This document shows, piece after piece, positions 17,705 through 26,162 of a stretch of 64,000 nt of DNA. A program made the position numbers and the translations under genes. This DNA is from Mycolicibacterium peregrinum (GTDB lineage Bacteria; Actinomycetota; Actinomycetes; Mycobacteriales; Mycobacteriaceae). The stretch is from contig NZ_LZSY01000020.1 of assembly GCF_001665625.1 (NCBI RefSeq), positions 22,001 through 86,000 on the forward strand, read 5' to 3'. The notes beneath the pieces were generated by a model. The model saw nothing but the letters and a program-made list of their open reading frames with translations, searched no databases and was not told where the DNA came from. The first letter of the stretch is position 1; every line of letters begins with the position of its first letter.

Positions 17705-18699
17705 GCCATTACCTTAATATCTCCATCGGAATACACATTCGGACTTCGCTTGATCCTTATCACCACGGCTGTCGCACTCAACTGATATTCCGCAGCAACC
17801 AACAGCACGACGGAATCGGTTGGCAGGCCAGTCTCGGCAAAAAACATGAGACTGAACACCTGCGTACTGACAGCGAGATAACCGTGGCCGAGCTGGTGTT
17901 CGTGCAATGCCTCTGACCAGGGCAGCCCACACTTTGTGGCCAGGATTCGATATGGTTCGCCGCTGGCGGTGCTGTGCGGTACAAAGTGCGTGATGTCCTC
18001 GGGGCGCAGACGAGCGACACTGAGCGCCTGGGCTACCGCCCGAGTGAGCATTCGGACTGAATCGCGTCGGTTCTCATCAGTATTGCAGTGAAGCGCCCGC
18101 CGGTACGCAGCCTGATAGTCGTCAAGCGATGCGGGCTCCCAAAACCCGACTCGGGTCTGCCACACTTCGGCCTGGCCAGGACAGCTCGCGGTCCCGTATC
18201 CGAGAATGTCAGCAAACCCATCGCCACCCGTGAGTACGGCTGCGTGCGCGACATCGGAAAACGGCTCCCCGCCGACGGAGCGAGACGTGGCAAACCGGTC
18301 GCCCCACGACCAGTTGTCAGCACCCGTGCACACGATTGCGCCTTCGTCGGCAGATAGCATCCCGGAGGCCATCACCCACGTCGTGAGCCCAGCCGCACAG
18401 TATTGCTTGATCTCGAGTGCATTGCCCGCGTCACCGACCACCCCATGTTGGATCCCATGATGGACCGGCCAGCCCATGGGCCCTTGGTATCCCGAACCCG
18501 CATGCAGGGTCCACCGCACGCTGTCTGGTGACGCAGTCGACGCCGACATGGCTGCCCGCCCGGCCTGCACCGCCATGTCCGCTGGGGATCGTCCCGGAGA
18601 CTCGGAAACTCCGCGCCATCTCCCACTTAAGTCCAAAGTCGGATCCGGGAGCGGAGTGACAGGTGGCAAGAGGAGGGCTGCCGCAGACAGCGCTGTCAC
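17701..18699 (-). CDS. FabH-like ketosynthase III inside an ESX operon
   Basis: 332 residues with a thiolase/KAS III fold. The likely nucleophile is Cys101 (EIKQYCAAGLTTW). The catalytic His is His242 (ITHFVPHSTA). The third residue, Asn in FabH within HGN, is replaced here by His272 (LGHGYLAVST). The end (TDSVVLLVAAEYQ) aligns with the usual GxGxxG-like closing strand, but with its glycines lost. The N-terminus is slightly shorter than in FabH. GTG start overlaps the upstream PPE/EspB-like gene, and its stop overlaps the EspG-like gene, so it is co-translated with export genes. Fatty-acid elongation seems unlikely; acylation of a secreted protein or lipid is speculation. Confidence 0.75.
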   Translation of the reverse strand: MTALSAAALLLPPVTPLPDPTLDLSGRWRGVSESPGRSPADMAVQAGRAAMSASTASPDSVRWTLHAGSGYQGPMGWPVHHGIQHGVVGDAGNALEIKQYCAAGLTTWVMASGMLSADEGAIVCTGADNWSWGDRFATSRSVGGEPFSDVAHAAVLTGGDGFADILGYGTASCPGQAEVWQTRVGFWEPASLDDYQAAYRRALHCNTDENRRDSVRMLTRAVAQALSVARLRPEDITHFVPHSTASGEPYRILATKCGLPWSEALHEHQLGHGYLAVSTQVFSLMFFAETGLPTDSVVLLVAAEYQLSATAVVIRIKRSPNVYSDGDIKVMA

Positions 18700-20105
18700 T
18701 TCTCGGCAGTTGCCGGAACGCCCATTCGGGGTTCCTGCGCATCGTCACCGACAACTGCCACCACTGCCTCGGCGTCTCCCATCACGTCTTCACCGTTCTT
18801 CTTCCGACGCAGGGCCTTGTTCGCCTTGTGCACCGAACCGTCTGCACCGTTGCCGCGATGCCCAGCAGCCGGTGCGCCCGCGCCGGGTGAACCCGAGCCG
18901 GCACTGATCCCAGAGCGCGCCGCGGTGGTTGGCGCGCCGGTACCCTTCGTGGCTGCCGGAGTTGCTGTACCGGCGTTGCGGGCCAGTGGCGAGGTGCGCG
19001 GTCCAGGACCGCTGCTACCGCGGCCACTACCGGCGGCGGTGCCCTTGGCCGCATTGCTCAGACCCTTCGGCCCGAGGCCGAGCACGCCTTCAGGCAGGGC
19101 AGGCGGGTTCTGGCCGTTGCCGAGCGCCTGATCAAGAGCTTGCTTCGCGGCGTCCAACCCCTGACTGGCAGCGTCCTTCGCCGCGTTGGCCGCATCGGAC
19201 AACCCATCCGTCAGCCCATCCGTCGGAAGGCTGGGAGTGTTCGTGTTCTGAGGCGTGGTCTGCTTGGTTGGATCAAAGTTTGGTTTGGTGGTGTTGTTCT
19301 TCAGCCCAGAGAAATCCGGTGCGCCGGAACCTTTGCTGGGCGTCCCCGCTCCAGTGCCACTCGGGCCGCCGTAGTTAGGGGAAGTTTGCCCAGGTGCTGT
19401 CGGCCCTGGATGCTCCGGAGTGGTCGTGCCGCCCGTCAAGTCGGGATTTCTTGTCGCTATTTGGCCAATGTTGAACGCAAAATCTTTCATCACAGATTGG
19501 GCGAGGGCATCGTATTCCCGCTTAATTTCCTCGCGATGTTCAGGCCAAGAATCCCAGTCGTCTTGGTAGTCATCTTTTCGGTTGACTACTTCCTTCACAA
19601 CGTTTCCGATCGCCTCACCAAACGCGGGCGACAAAGTCACCATTGCGGTGGCGGATTTTGAGGCACCGTCGATTTGCTTGAACGACGAATCAATGTTCTT
19701 GTTGGCAGATTCCGCAGTTTTACCTTGCCAATTGTTGTCACTGTCGCTGCCCATTCCGTCCAGGAACACCTTGTAGTCGCGGACAGCTTGTGACAGTTTG
19801 TTAGCGATGTCTTCCCAAATCGCATTGTGTCCGTCGGTGGCCTTCTCGACGGCATTGCCCATCATCTCTACGACTTCAGTAAATTGAACTGTCGTATAGC
19901 TGCCAGGCGCAACGGGGAGGGCATGCTGAGGATAGCCAGATGCTAGTCCGCTGAAGTCCTGCTTCCCGCTGCCGTCTTTATGCTCACCGTCATATGTGGT
20001 GAAATCAGGAAATCCGAAAAATGAATTACCGGTGTGTTCGACAAACCAGTTATCGGTCCATTCGACGCCGCGTTCAATAGCGTGACCGATATCGGAAAAA
20101 CACAT
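18696..20105 (-). CDS. Large ESX substrate-like protein with WXG motif and disordered tail
   Basis: 469 residues. The N-terminal 230 residues are helical, with a W-x-G turn at 126-128 (NNWQGKTAES). The rest is a Pro/Gly/Thr/Ala-rich disordered tail with a short conserved-looking end (EDVMGDAEAVVAVV). This resembles EspB/PPE-like exported proteins, where a WXG-type hairpin pairs with a small partner. The 112-residue protein just upstream is a plausible partner. It overlaps the next gene by 4 nt. Confidence 0.65.
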   Translation of the reverse strand: MCFSDIGHAIERGVEWTDNWFVEHTGNSFFGFPDFTTYDGEHKDGSGKQDFSGLASGYPQHALPVAPGSYTTVQFTEVVEMMGNAVEKATDGHNAIWEDIANKLSQAVRDYKVFLDGMGSDSDNNWQGKTAESANKNIDSSFKQIDGASKSATAMVTLSPAFGEAIGNVVKEVVNRKDDYQDDWDSWPEHREEIKREYDALAQSVMKDFAFNIGQIATRNPDLTGGTTTPEHPGPTAPGQTSPNYGGPSGTGAGTPSKGSGAPDFSGLKNNTTKPNFDPTKQTTPQNTNTPSLPTDGLTDGLSDAANAAKDAASQGLDAAKQALDQALGNGQNPPALPEGVLGLGPKGLSNAAKGTAAGSGRGSSGPGPRTSPLARNAGTATPAATKGTGAPTTAARSGISAGSGSPGAGAPAAGHRGNGADGSVHKANKALRRKKNGEDVMGDAEAVVAVVGDDAQEPRMGVPATAEK

Positions 20106-20141
20106 TAGCCCTTCACCACCTCAAACATGTCTACAAGTCGT

Positions 20142-20480
20142 CTAGCCGGACTGCATCATTCGGTTGCAGGAATCGATAACGGTCTGCTTGTAGGCGTCCA
20201 AGTACGCGATATAGTCATTCAACATCGTCTCCAGCGTCGTTGCATCCTCCACCAGACCGCTCTTGGTGTCGGTAGCCGCTGGATACTTGCCTACATCGCC
20301 GATCTCTTTCAACTTGGCGATTTGGCCCTTGGCGAGCACCAGTTCACCTCGAAGATTGCCTATGGCGGTGACGTACTTGTCGCGACCGGCCGGCGAGATT
20401 TTGAGGTCGGCATCGCCAGATGCCTGCCAACCCTTCATCTGATCTGTCAGTGTTTCGAGTTGGGGTTTGTCCTTGCCCAC
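20142..20480 (-). CDS. Small helical ESX substrate-like protein
   Basis: A 112-residue, all-helical protein without signal peptide. Its hairpin layout is like EspC- or PE-type partners (KYVTAIGNLRGELVLAKGQI, MLNDYIAYLDAYKQTVIDSC). It lacks a WXG motif. The end has a tyrosine-rich pattern (DYIAYLDAYK) that could serve as a Yxxx[DE]-like T7SS signal (YIAYLD). It lies immediately upstream of the 469-residue WXG protein, its probable partner. Confidence 0.55.
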   Translation of the reverse strand: MGKDKPQLETLTDQMKGWQASGDADLKISPAGRDKYVTAIGNLRGELVLAKGQIAKLKEIGDVGKYPAATDTKSGLVEDATTLETMLNDYIAYLDAYKQTVIDSCNRMMQSG

Positions 20481-20566
20481 GAAACTGCCTCCCTGAAGCT
20501 AGATCCTGATTCAACCCGCAAAGCCCGGGCCTGCATAAAGACAGGCCCGGGCCGCACGGCTACTGC

Positions 20567-20854
20567 TTAGAACGCAGAAGCGTTCGCCTTGTCCATCGCA
20601 GCCATGGCGTCCTGCTGGTCCTGCGCCTGCTTCTGGGTGTTGACCACAGTGTTCAGCGCCTCGTCCAGCATGCCGTTGACTTCCTGGTGGGCCTGGTTCA
20701 GCGCAGCTGCACCATCGCCCTCGTAGACGCTGGACAGCGCCTGGAAGATGCTCTGGATGTCTTCGCGGACTTCCTGAATGGAGTTGGCCATTCCGGTGAT
20801 GTCCTCGAGGTGTCCAGCGTTGGCACCGAAGTTGTAAAGAATCTGGTCACTCAT
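20567..20854 (-). CDS. WXG100-family protein (EsxC-like, YEG variant)
   Basis: 95 residues, close in size and sequence pattern to EsxC of ESX-2 (starts MSDQI-YN-GA; ends in a short hydrophobic tail). The central turn reads VYEGDG, so Tyr44 replaces the Trp of the WXG motif. It forms a tandem pair with the WQG protein upstream (15-nt gap), the usual EsxA/EsxB-type heterodimer arrangement. Expected to be exported folded as a hairpin pair. Confidence 0.8.
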   Translation of the reverse strand: MSDQILYNFGANAGHLEDITGMANSIQEVREDIQSIFQALSSVYEGDGAAALNQAHQEVNGMLDEALNTVVNTQKQAQDQQDAMAAMDKANASAF

Positions 20855-20869
20855 GAATTCCTACCTCCC

Positions 20870-21139
20870 TTAGCCCTGATCCAGGTTGGCGACCGAGCGG
20901 ATGTGCTCGGAGCCCTTTTCGACGACATTGTTCAGCGTGGCGATCAGATGATCGAACTCTTCGCGCTGCGCCTGAGCAATCCGGCCGTAGTTACCGGCCG
21001 AGGTGCCCTGCCAGGATGCCTGCAGCATCTGCTGCTGAGAATCCTCGATCTGGTTGAGCTTCTGAACGGCCTGGTCGCGGGCGGAGGTGATCTGCTCGAT
21101 CTTCGCCTCGGCTTCAGCCTGGGTAAGTGAAACTGTCAT
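20870..21139 (-). CDS. WXG100-family protein (WQG at residues 43-45)
   Basis: 89 residues, helical hairpin with a classical W-x-G turn (ASWQGTSAGN). Long amphipathic helices flank the turn (EAKIEQITSARDQAVQKL; EEFDHLIATLNNVVEKG). It sits directly before the EsxC-like gene and downstream of the EspG gene, as in ESX-2-type clusters. Likely heterodimer partner of the EsxC-like protein and an ESX export substrate. Confidence 0.85.
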   Translation of the reverse strand: MTVSLTQAEAEAKIEQITSARDQAVQKLNQIEDSQQQMLQASWQGTSAGNYGRIAQAQREEFDHLIATLNNVVEKGSEHIRSVANLDQG

Positions 21140-21212
21140 GCGTCACTACTCACTTTCATTGTTTCTGGTGTTGTTCATCGTCGTTTGCCTTCGGGCCAAA
21201 TCCATGTTCCCC

Positions 21213-22025
21213 CTAAAGGTCCCCCCATCCCTCGTCGGAAAGCTCCACCAGCTGGCCGATCGCCTGACCGACGGCGTGATCGGAGCCGGCTTTCAGCGTG
21301 GTCCACAATTGGCCGGCGGGAGATGCACTGGGCGCCCCCACAATTCGGCCTCGTTTGGTGTAGAAGATGCCGACGGCGGCCGGACCGCGCACGATCCGCT
21401 CGTCTTCCCGGCTCAGCGCGTAGTACACGATCTCCCCGAAGGCCTGGCGTGACGCCAACGCCGATCCGAGCACCATCGCGGCTCGCGGCTCGGTACCCAA
21501 CGACCGGATCCGATCGGCCAGCACAGCGGGATCATGTGTGCCGGAAAGCTTCTCGGCAACGACGTCCAGCGGAGCACCGACCGGAGTCACCTCGGCTGCG
21601 ACCGCAGCCGGCAGCTCGGCGAGCAACGCTGACACAGCATCACGCAGCTCGACACCGAATCCGACCACGCGCAGCATGATCTCGTGGCCGATGCGGCGAG
21701 CCAAGATCGTCAAACCGCCCCGACGCACCACACAGATGCGCGCCATGCCCTCCGGTGTCACAAGTCGTAACGCGAACTCCCGGTCCGGACGTTGCAGTGC
21801 CTCCAAGATCGGCACCAGGCCTGGTTCCACGACACCGTCGACAATCACCTCTCGGGCGGTCAGCGTCCGGGTCGCGTGGTCGAACGCGGCATGAAGCGTG
21901 TCAACCGTGGCGTGCCGCGGCCGGACGGCCAGCACCGTCGGGAAGCTCTGCACGCCCACCCGTGTCGCGGCGACCTGTAATTCGTCGTCGGTGAGTACGA
22001 ATTGGGGCTGCAGGGACGCGGTCAT
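21213..22025 (-). CDS. EspG-family T7SS chaperone
   Basis: 270 residues, soluble. The N-terminus has the EspG pattern FVLTDDELQVAATRVGVQSF, followed by paired strand sheets (EFALRLVTPEGMARICVVRR, GGLTILARRIGHEIMLRVVG). The C-terminal helix-strand repeat ends in a strand and acidic tail (ELSDEGWGDL). EspG proteins hold PPE-type substrates soluble. The gene overlaps the stop of the PPE-like gene by ATGA and follows the PE-like gene, so a PE-PPE-EspG substrate-chaperone set is likely. Confidence 0.75.
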   Translation of the reverse strand: MTASLQPQFVLTDDELQVAATRVGVQSFPTVLAVRPRHATVDTLHAAFDHATRTLTAREVIVDGVVEPGLVPILEALQRPDREFALRLVTPEGMARICVVRRGGLTILARRIGHEIMLRVVGFGVELRDAVSALLAELPAAVAAEVTPVGAPLDVVAEKLSGTHDPAVLADRIRSLGTEPRAAMVLGSALASRQAFGEIVYYALSREDERIVRGPAAVGIFYTKRGRIVGAPSASPAGQLWTTLKAGSDHAVGQAIGQLVELSDEGWGDL

Positions 22026-23104
22026 ATCGACAGCCCCTTGTCCACGCCGATCACCGGCGGTGCGACCCAGCGATCCGAGACCTGCTCCAACGCGCGCTCC
22101 GGCTCATCGGCAAAAGTCGGAGTTTCCGGACCGTCGGGTACCACCAACTCGTCGAATACCGAGGTGTTGGGGCCCCAGCTGACATTGGACACCGTGAACG
22201 GCGCATCGCTCTGCTGCGCCGCGGGCAGCCACGAACCACCGGTGTCGGACAACCCGGCACCGGGCTCACCGCCACCGGCCAATGTGGCTGCGGGAAGCGA
22301 TGATTCGTGCTCGCGGTCGTTGTCGCCCCCTCGGCCGTGCGCACCGGCCATCGGGCCGTACCCGCCGCCCATGCCACTACCACCGCCACCGGCGACCGCG
22401 ACCTTCTGCAGTGTCTTGGGGTCGCCGCTGGAAGCAGTCGTGGTGGGCCGGAACGGCGCCAATGGTGGTGGCGGCGCCGCTCCTGCCCCGGCACCGCCTC
22501 CACCCGCACCGCCTGAACCTTCAGCCGCCTTGGCCTCCTGCTCGGCCTTCAGCGCATCGCCCTTGGCAACATCAGGCGGCAGCGGCTGGTCCCATGGCTG
22601 GGCAAGTTCCGTGCACGCCTCTTCGTACTGCTGCATGACGGCAGCGGCATTGGCCTGATCGGCGGTGGCCGCCTCGTCGAACTCGGCAAACCGGCCCGTC
22701 AGGACGGCTCCGTTGTAGGCCGCCAGCGAGGCCATCATGTCGTGAGATGCCTTGGCCTCAACAGCTTCTGAGACACTCGGCATCGCCATGATCGCGACGG
22801 TGTTCGCCACGGCCGCTTCTTCAGCGCGCTGCCCGTTGGCAGCCGCGCTGAGGCTGATGGCCTGCAGCCACTTGCCGAATTCCTCGAGCTTGCGCGTCGC
22901 AGCTTCCGAGCCCTGGCTGGCGAACGAACCCTTGACCCGCTCGACGATCTTGTCGAAGTCGGCCGATATGTTCGCCAACTCGTTGGCGACCCGCACCCAA
23001 GCCGCACCCGACTGCCCAACCGAAGTGGGCCCTGGACCGTCGGTCAGGTCACGGGCAAGTTGCTCCGTGCTGCGCGACTCCCACGCGACATTGGTAAAAC
23101 CCAT
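22022..23104 (-). CDS. PPE-like ESX substrate
   Basis: 360 residues. The helical N-terminus (AWESRSTEQLARDLTDGPGP, then SVGQSGAAWVRVANELANIS) follows the pattern of PPE-domain proteins outside the classical PPE motif. Several helices follow up to about residue 165, then a Gly/Ala/Pro-rich region and a short conserved-looking acidic end (NTSVFDELVVPDGPETPTF). The PE-like gene precedes it and EspG follows, matching the PE-PPE-EspG order of ESX loci. No signal peptide. Confidence 0.65.
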   Translation of the reverse strand: MGFTNVAWESRSTEQLARDLTDGPGPTSVGQSGAAWVRVANELANISADFDKIVERVKGSFASQGSEAATRKLEEFGKWLQAISLSAAANGQRAEEAAVANTVAIMAMPSVSEAVEAKASHDMMASLAAYNGAVLTGRFAEFDEAATADQANAAAVMQQYEEACTELAQPWDQPLPPDVAKGDALKAEQEAKAAEGSGGAGGGGAGAGAAPPPPLAPFRPTTTASSGDPKTLQKVAVAGGGGSGMGGGYGPMAGAHGRGGDNDREHESSLPAATLAGGGEPGAGLSDTGGSWLPAAQQSDAPFTVSNVSWGPNTSVFDELVVPDGPETPTFADEPERALEQVSDRWVAPPVIGVDKGLSI

Positions 23105-23159
23105 GGTCTACCCCCCTCCGGTCGAATACCACCCGCAGTTACTGGTCCCCGCCAGCTAA

Positions 23160-23456
23160 CTAGACAGCAAAATCCTGATCGATCGCCACAACACCGTCGG
23201 TGTGCTTACGCAACGTCGCAGCAACTTCACGCACCTCGTTGACACCCTGGTCGGACGAGCGGGTGAAAGCCGCGTGCACCTCGTTGAGGGTCGATGCGAC
23301 CTGCTGGGACACCTCGTCGCGACCGGACGCCGTCACCGTGAGGTTCGGCGCCTCGGTCTGCATGAGCTTGTCGAAGCGGTCGGCAAGCTCGTCGAGCTGC
23401 TTGGTCGCGTCGGCAACCTCGAGGGGCTGCATCGCAAAGTCATTGGGATTGGCCAT
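23160..23456 (-). CDS. PE/EspF-like small ESX substrate
   Basis: 98 residues, helical hairpin without WXG. The start MQPLEVADATKQLDELADRF and second helix (QQVASTLNEVHAAFTRSSDQ) resemble PE-domain and EspF-type proteins. Its position upstream of a PPE-like gene supports the PE role: PE and PPE proteins form heterodimers recognised by the ESX ATPase. Confidence 0.65.
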   Translation of the reverse strand: MANPNDFAMQPLEVADATKQLDELADRFDKLMQTEAPNLTVTASGRDEVSQQVASTLNEVHAAFTRSSDQGVNEVREVAATLRKHTDGVVAIDQDFAV

Positions 23457-23472
23457 GTCAAGATCTCCTGTC

Positions 23473-24864
23473 TCAGATTCTCAGTTCGATGTCTGGACTG
23501 TCATTGGGGTCGATCTCACCAATCACTGGTGGAGCGACATTACCGAGATCACCGACGATTTCGTCGCCTTGATCCGAGGTGTGCAGGAACGCGGCGGCAT
23601 TGTGTCCACTGCCGTCCACTCCAGCCTTGCCGGCACCGTGGCCGGCGCCCATCATTCCGGCGCCGCCGCCCATACCGCCGCCCGCGCCGCCGGAGACACC
23701 CGCCGCTTTGACGGCAGCAGGCTGGACAGAAGAGGGCGATTCGGTGGTAGGCATCGAGACCGGCGTCATGCTGCGGGTCGGCGCGACCGGAGATGGGCCG
23801 CCGGCCCCGCCGTGCACGCCACCACCACCGCCGCCGGCCTTGGAGATCGGCGCCATACCTGTGACGCCGTTGTTGGTTGGGTTCGACGTCGGACTGTCCG
23901 TCGGGGACCCAGCGGCATCACCGAGGCTAGAGGCCAGGCTGGTGGCAGTTTCGATGCCGCTCTGCGCGGCGCCGGTGATGGCCTCCATACCGGACGACAA
24001 ACCTTCAGTCGCCATCTGCATCATCGAGGTGCCCAAACCGGTCGCCACCTTGATCATCGGGCTGATCATCGAGGTGGCCGCCGTCGGAGCCTGGGCGAGC
24101 GCGGTCGGCGCGCCGATCGCCGTGGCCTCAGCACCCTGCGCGGCCAGAGTGGCCTGCAGTTCGGTGATGCACTCGGTGGTCATCGTGGTGGCCTGGGTGG
24201 CTGCCTCGACGGCGGCCGCCTGGCCCCACGGAAAGATGATGTTGGGGCCGATCGCCGCGATCTTGGCGTTGTACTCGTCAATGATCTGCAGCAGCCGAGC
24301 CTGAGCTTGCTGCACGTCCGCCGTAGCCGTCGAGACGTTGGCGCCCAGGCCCGCCGACTGCGATGCCACCGTGGCCCCGTTGGCCAGCGTTTCAGCAGTC
24401 TTGGTGCCCGCGGAAGTCGCCGACTCACCCGACCATAGGCTTTCCATCGAGCCCATCGCCTCTTGAACCGAACTGGCAGCGGATTCGAACGCCTTTGAGA
24501 TGCCCTCGAACATCTTCGACGGGTCGAGGGCATCGAAGACCCCGGTCCCGAGGGTGCCGAGCGCATCGAGCACCGGTTGGATCATCGCGCTGGGATCCAT
24601 CGGGTTGGTCGAACCCGGCTGCCCTTCTGGAGGAGGCCCGCCCGGAGGCGGCGCACCGTTGGGCACCGGCTCCATACCGAACCTGCCGAGAATGTCCTGG
24701 ACCGGCTGATTCAGATAGTCCGCAAGGTTCTGTTCCTGCGCATTGATGAACGGTGCAGGATCGAACGCCGAGGCGGGCGCGCTACTCCCGGGGTTGGTCG
24801 GAGTGAACGGGGCCGACGGGGGTGCCGGCGTCGGATTGCCCGGCGGCGACGGTGTAGACGGCAT
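23473..24864 (-). CDS. Large helical ESX-associated secreted protein
   Basis: 463 residues. A Pro-rich N-terminal 90 residues is followed by a helical part with a W-x-G turn near residue 144 (ESLWSGESAT) and long amphipathic helices (VQQAQARLLQIIDEYNAKIA). A Gly/Ala/Met-rich region then leads to an end motif similar to that of the PPE-like neighbour (APPVIGEIDP versus APPVIGVDKG). The shared C-terminal APPVIG block suggests a common export or assembly signal. An EspA/PPE-like role is inferred; I cannot name a family. Confidence 0.6.
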   Translation of the reverse strand: MPSTPSPPGNPTPAPPSAPFTPTNPGSSAPASAFDPAPFINAQEQNLADYLNQPVQDILGRFGMEPVPNGAPPPGGPPPEGQPGSTNPMDPSAMIQPVLDALGTLGTGVFDALDPSKMFEGISKAFESAASSVQEAMGSMESLWSGESATSAGTKTAETLANGATVASQSAGLGANVSTATADVQQAQARLLQIIDEYNAKIAAIGPNIIFPWGQAAAVEAATQATTMTTECITELQATLAAQGAEATAIGAPTALAQAPTAATSMISPMIKVATGLGTSMMQMATEGLSSGMEAITGAAQSGIETATSLASSLGDAAGSPTDSPTSNPTNNGVTGMAPISKAGGGGGGVHGGAGGPSPVAPTRSMTPVSMPTTESPSSVQPAAVKAAGVSGGAGGGMGGGAGMMGAGHGAGKAGVDGSGHNAAAFLHTSDQGDEIVGDLGNVAPPVIGEIDPNDSPDIELRI

Positions 24865-24867
24865 GGG

Positions 24868-25161
24868 TCAGCCGAAGGACGCGTCCGTGGCCGCCGTGGT
24901 GACCTTGGTCACTTCGGTCGTGGCACCGATCATCACATGGTTGAAGCCGACACTCAGCGTCTGCATCAGGTTGGTGGCCATGCCGGGCAGGAACCCGGGC
25001 AGATAGGCAGCCACTCCGATCGGGCCGACGGCCGTGCACACCGCGCTGCTCATACCGGCTACATCGGCGCTGCCGGCCGCCTGGATCATCGTCCCTGCGG
25101 CGGTTTGGGCCGCGTTGATCCCCTCAAGAAACCCTGGAACCACATTCATGGCGTCTGACAT
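24868..25161 (-). CDS. Small hydrophobic ESX-locus protein
   Basis: 97 residues, rich in Ala, Gly and Met, with moderately hydrophobic helices (AAYLPGFLPGMATNLMQTLS) and a Thr-rich end. It starts the operon with the 463-residue protein (TGACCCATG junction) and is probably its partner, like a PE before a PPE. A possible -10 element (TATAGT) lies about 55 nt upstream. Function otherwise unknown. Confidence 0.5.
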   Translation of the reverse strand: MSDAMNVVPGFLEGINAAQTAAGTMIQAAGSADVAGMSSAVCTAVGPIGVAAYLPGFLPGMATNLMQTLSVGFNHVMIGATTEVTKVTTAATDASFG

Positions 25162-25215
25162 CGTTAACCCCTCCCCGGTAACCGCTACTGACTGCGGCTT
25201 TTAGCTTCTATAGGA

Positions 25216-25221
25216 ACTATA
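25216..25221 (-). promoter_or_regulatory. Possible -10 element for the ESX substrate operon
   Basis: On the minus strand the hexamer reads TATAGT, a good mycobacterial -10. It lies about 55 nt before the start at 25161, within a 134-nt gap between the YbaB-like gene and the substrate genes. No clear -35 hexamer is visible at the normal distance, so this is a candidate only. Confidence 0.3.
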
Positions 25222-25295
25222 ACCCGAGCCCTGCGGGTCAGCTAACACAAGTTTTTGTGCCCCTGCTAGTCCCATCATCGACGAGCAAACGCACA

Positions 25296-25679
25296 TCACT
25301 CCTCCGGCAAACTGACGTCGGGCCGGGGTTCAGGTGTAACCGTTGTCCCGTCCCACCTTGTCAAAGGGGTTTGCTGAAGAGTTGCAAAGCGGCTGTTGAA
25401 CTCCTTGACCAGGAATTTCTGCCGATCCAACGCCGTCTTGGCGGCTGCCTGGGCAGTTTCGATGATCAAATTCGCCAGTCCCTCGGGCCCATGGCGGTAG
25501 GCGTTCTCGCCGAGCCAGAGACCGGTAAGTGTTCCGACTCCGTCAACCTCGACGCTCACCGACTGGTCCCGGCTGGTAACCCGAGCCGAAATCGTCTTGA
25601 GGTGCTCGTTCATCGCCTGCATGAGATCGCGCTGTTTGACGATCCGGGCGATCACCGAATTCGCGAGGCTGCCGCTCAT
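25296..25679 (-). CDS. YbaB/EspL-like protein
   Basis: 127 residues with the YbaB/EbfC pattern: helix (IVKQRDLMQAMNEHLKTISA), strands (SVSVEVDGVGTLTGLWLG), helix (GLANLIIETAQAAAKTALDR). EspL of ESX-1 has this fold and stabilises secreted Esp factors. It overlaps the EspD-like gene by ATGA, so the two are coupled. DNA binding is the other possibility for this family. Confidence 0.7.
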   Translation of the reverse strand: MSGSLANSVIARIVKQRDLMQAMNEHLKTISARVTSRDQSVSVEVDGVGTLTGLWLGENAYRHGPEGLANLIIETAQAAAKTALDRQKFLVKEFNSRFATLQQTPLTRWDGTTVTPEPRPDVSLPEE

Positions 25680-25999
25680 ACCGACCTCATCCAGCTGGCG
25701 GGCGGATCCTCGTCGTCATCCCCACGCAACGCGGCCTCGGCCGCGGCGAGCTCTTCCTCTGTTGTCAGATCGAAACCCCGGACCACCTCGGAGCTGAATC
25801 CGCGCTCGGCCAGTTCACGCCGGTGCGCCACCTGCGCCCGTTTTGACGACAGCTGGCACAGCGCCAACAGATCCTGCGCCAGATCCTGCGGCGCCCGGGA
25901 AAAAGCGCGTTGGCTGAACTTGAGCCGGATGGGCAAGCCGCGTTCCGTCGTCAACACCTGAATATCGCCGTCAGGGGACCTCACCGGTCGGATTTCCAT
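25676..25999 (-). CDS. EspD/EspH-like ESX accessory protein
   Basis: About 107 residues. The part VLTTERGLPIRLKFSQRAFS, then QDLAQDLLALCQLSSKRAQ, follows the pattern of EspD (VTNPPRTVSVS ... LASEILVIADLARQKAQSAQ). EspD-type proteins stabilise ESX-1 substrates. I chose ATG 25999 because GGGGGT lies at a proper distance; ATG 26005 is the alternative. It is divergent from eccA across a 163-nt regulatory gap. Confidence 0.55.
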   Translation of the reverse strand: MEIRPVRSPDGDIQVLTTERGLPIRLKFSQRAFSRAPQDLAQDLLALCQLSSKRAQVAHRRELAERGFSSEVVRGFDLTTEEELAAAEAALRGDDDEDPPASWMRSV

Positions 26000-26162
26000 C
26001 CCCATACCCCCATCAGTTTGGCTGCCAACTTCCTGTCAACCGTCTCGTTGTCAACTTAGTACAATCACCGGAGGCCAAGCTGCACCAATTAATCCGCTGG
26101 GGGCTGCGTTGCCGATTCCGCACAAAACCAGCGATTGGGGGACGAAAGATGGGGATCCACGG
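26000..26162. promoter_or_regulatory. Divergent promoter region between EspD-like gene and eccA
   Basis: The 163-nt gap holds TACAAT at 26060-26065, a good mycobacterial -10 for eccA with a leader of roughly 90 nt. On the minus strand there are two TTGACA hexamers 9 nt apart, which could serve the EspD-like operon. The related TGTCAAC words form direct repeats here and might bind a regulator. No known ESX regulator box was recognised. Confidence 0.35.
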
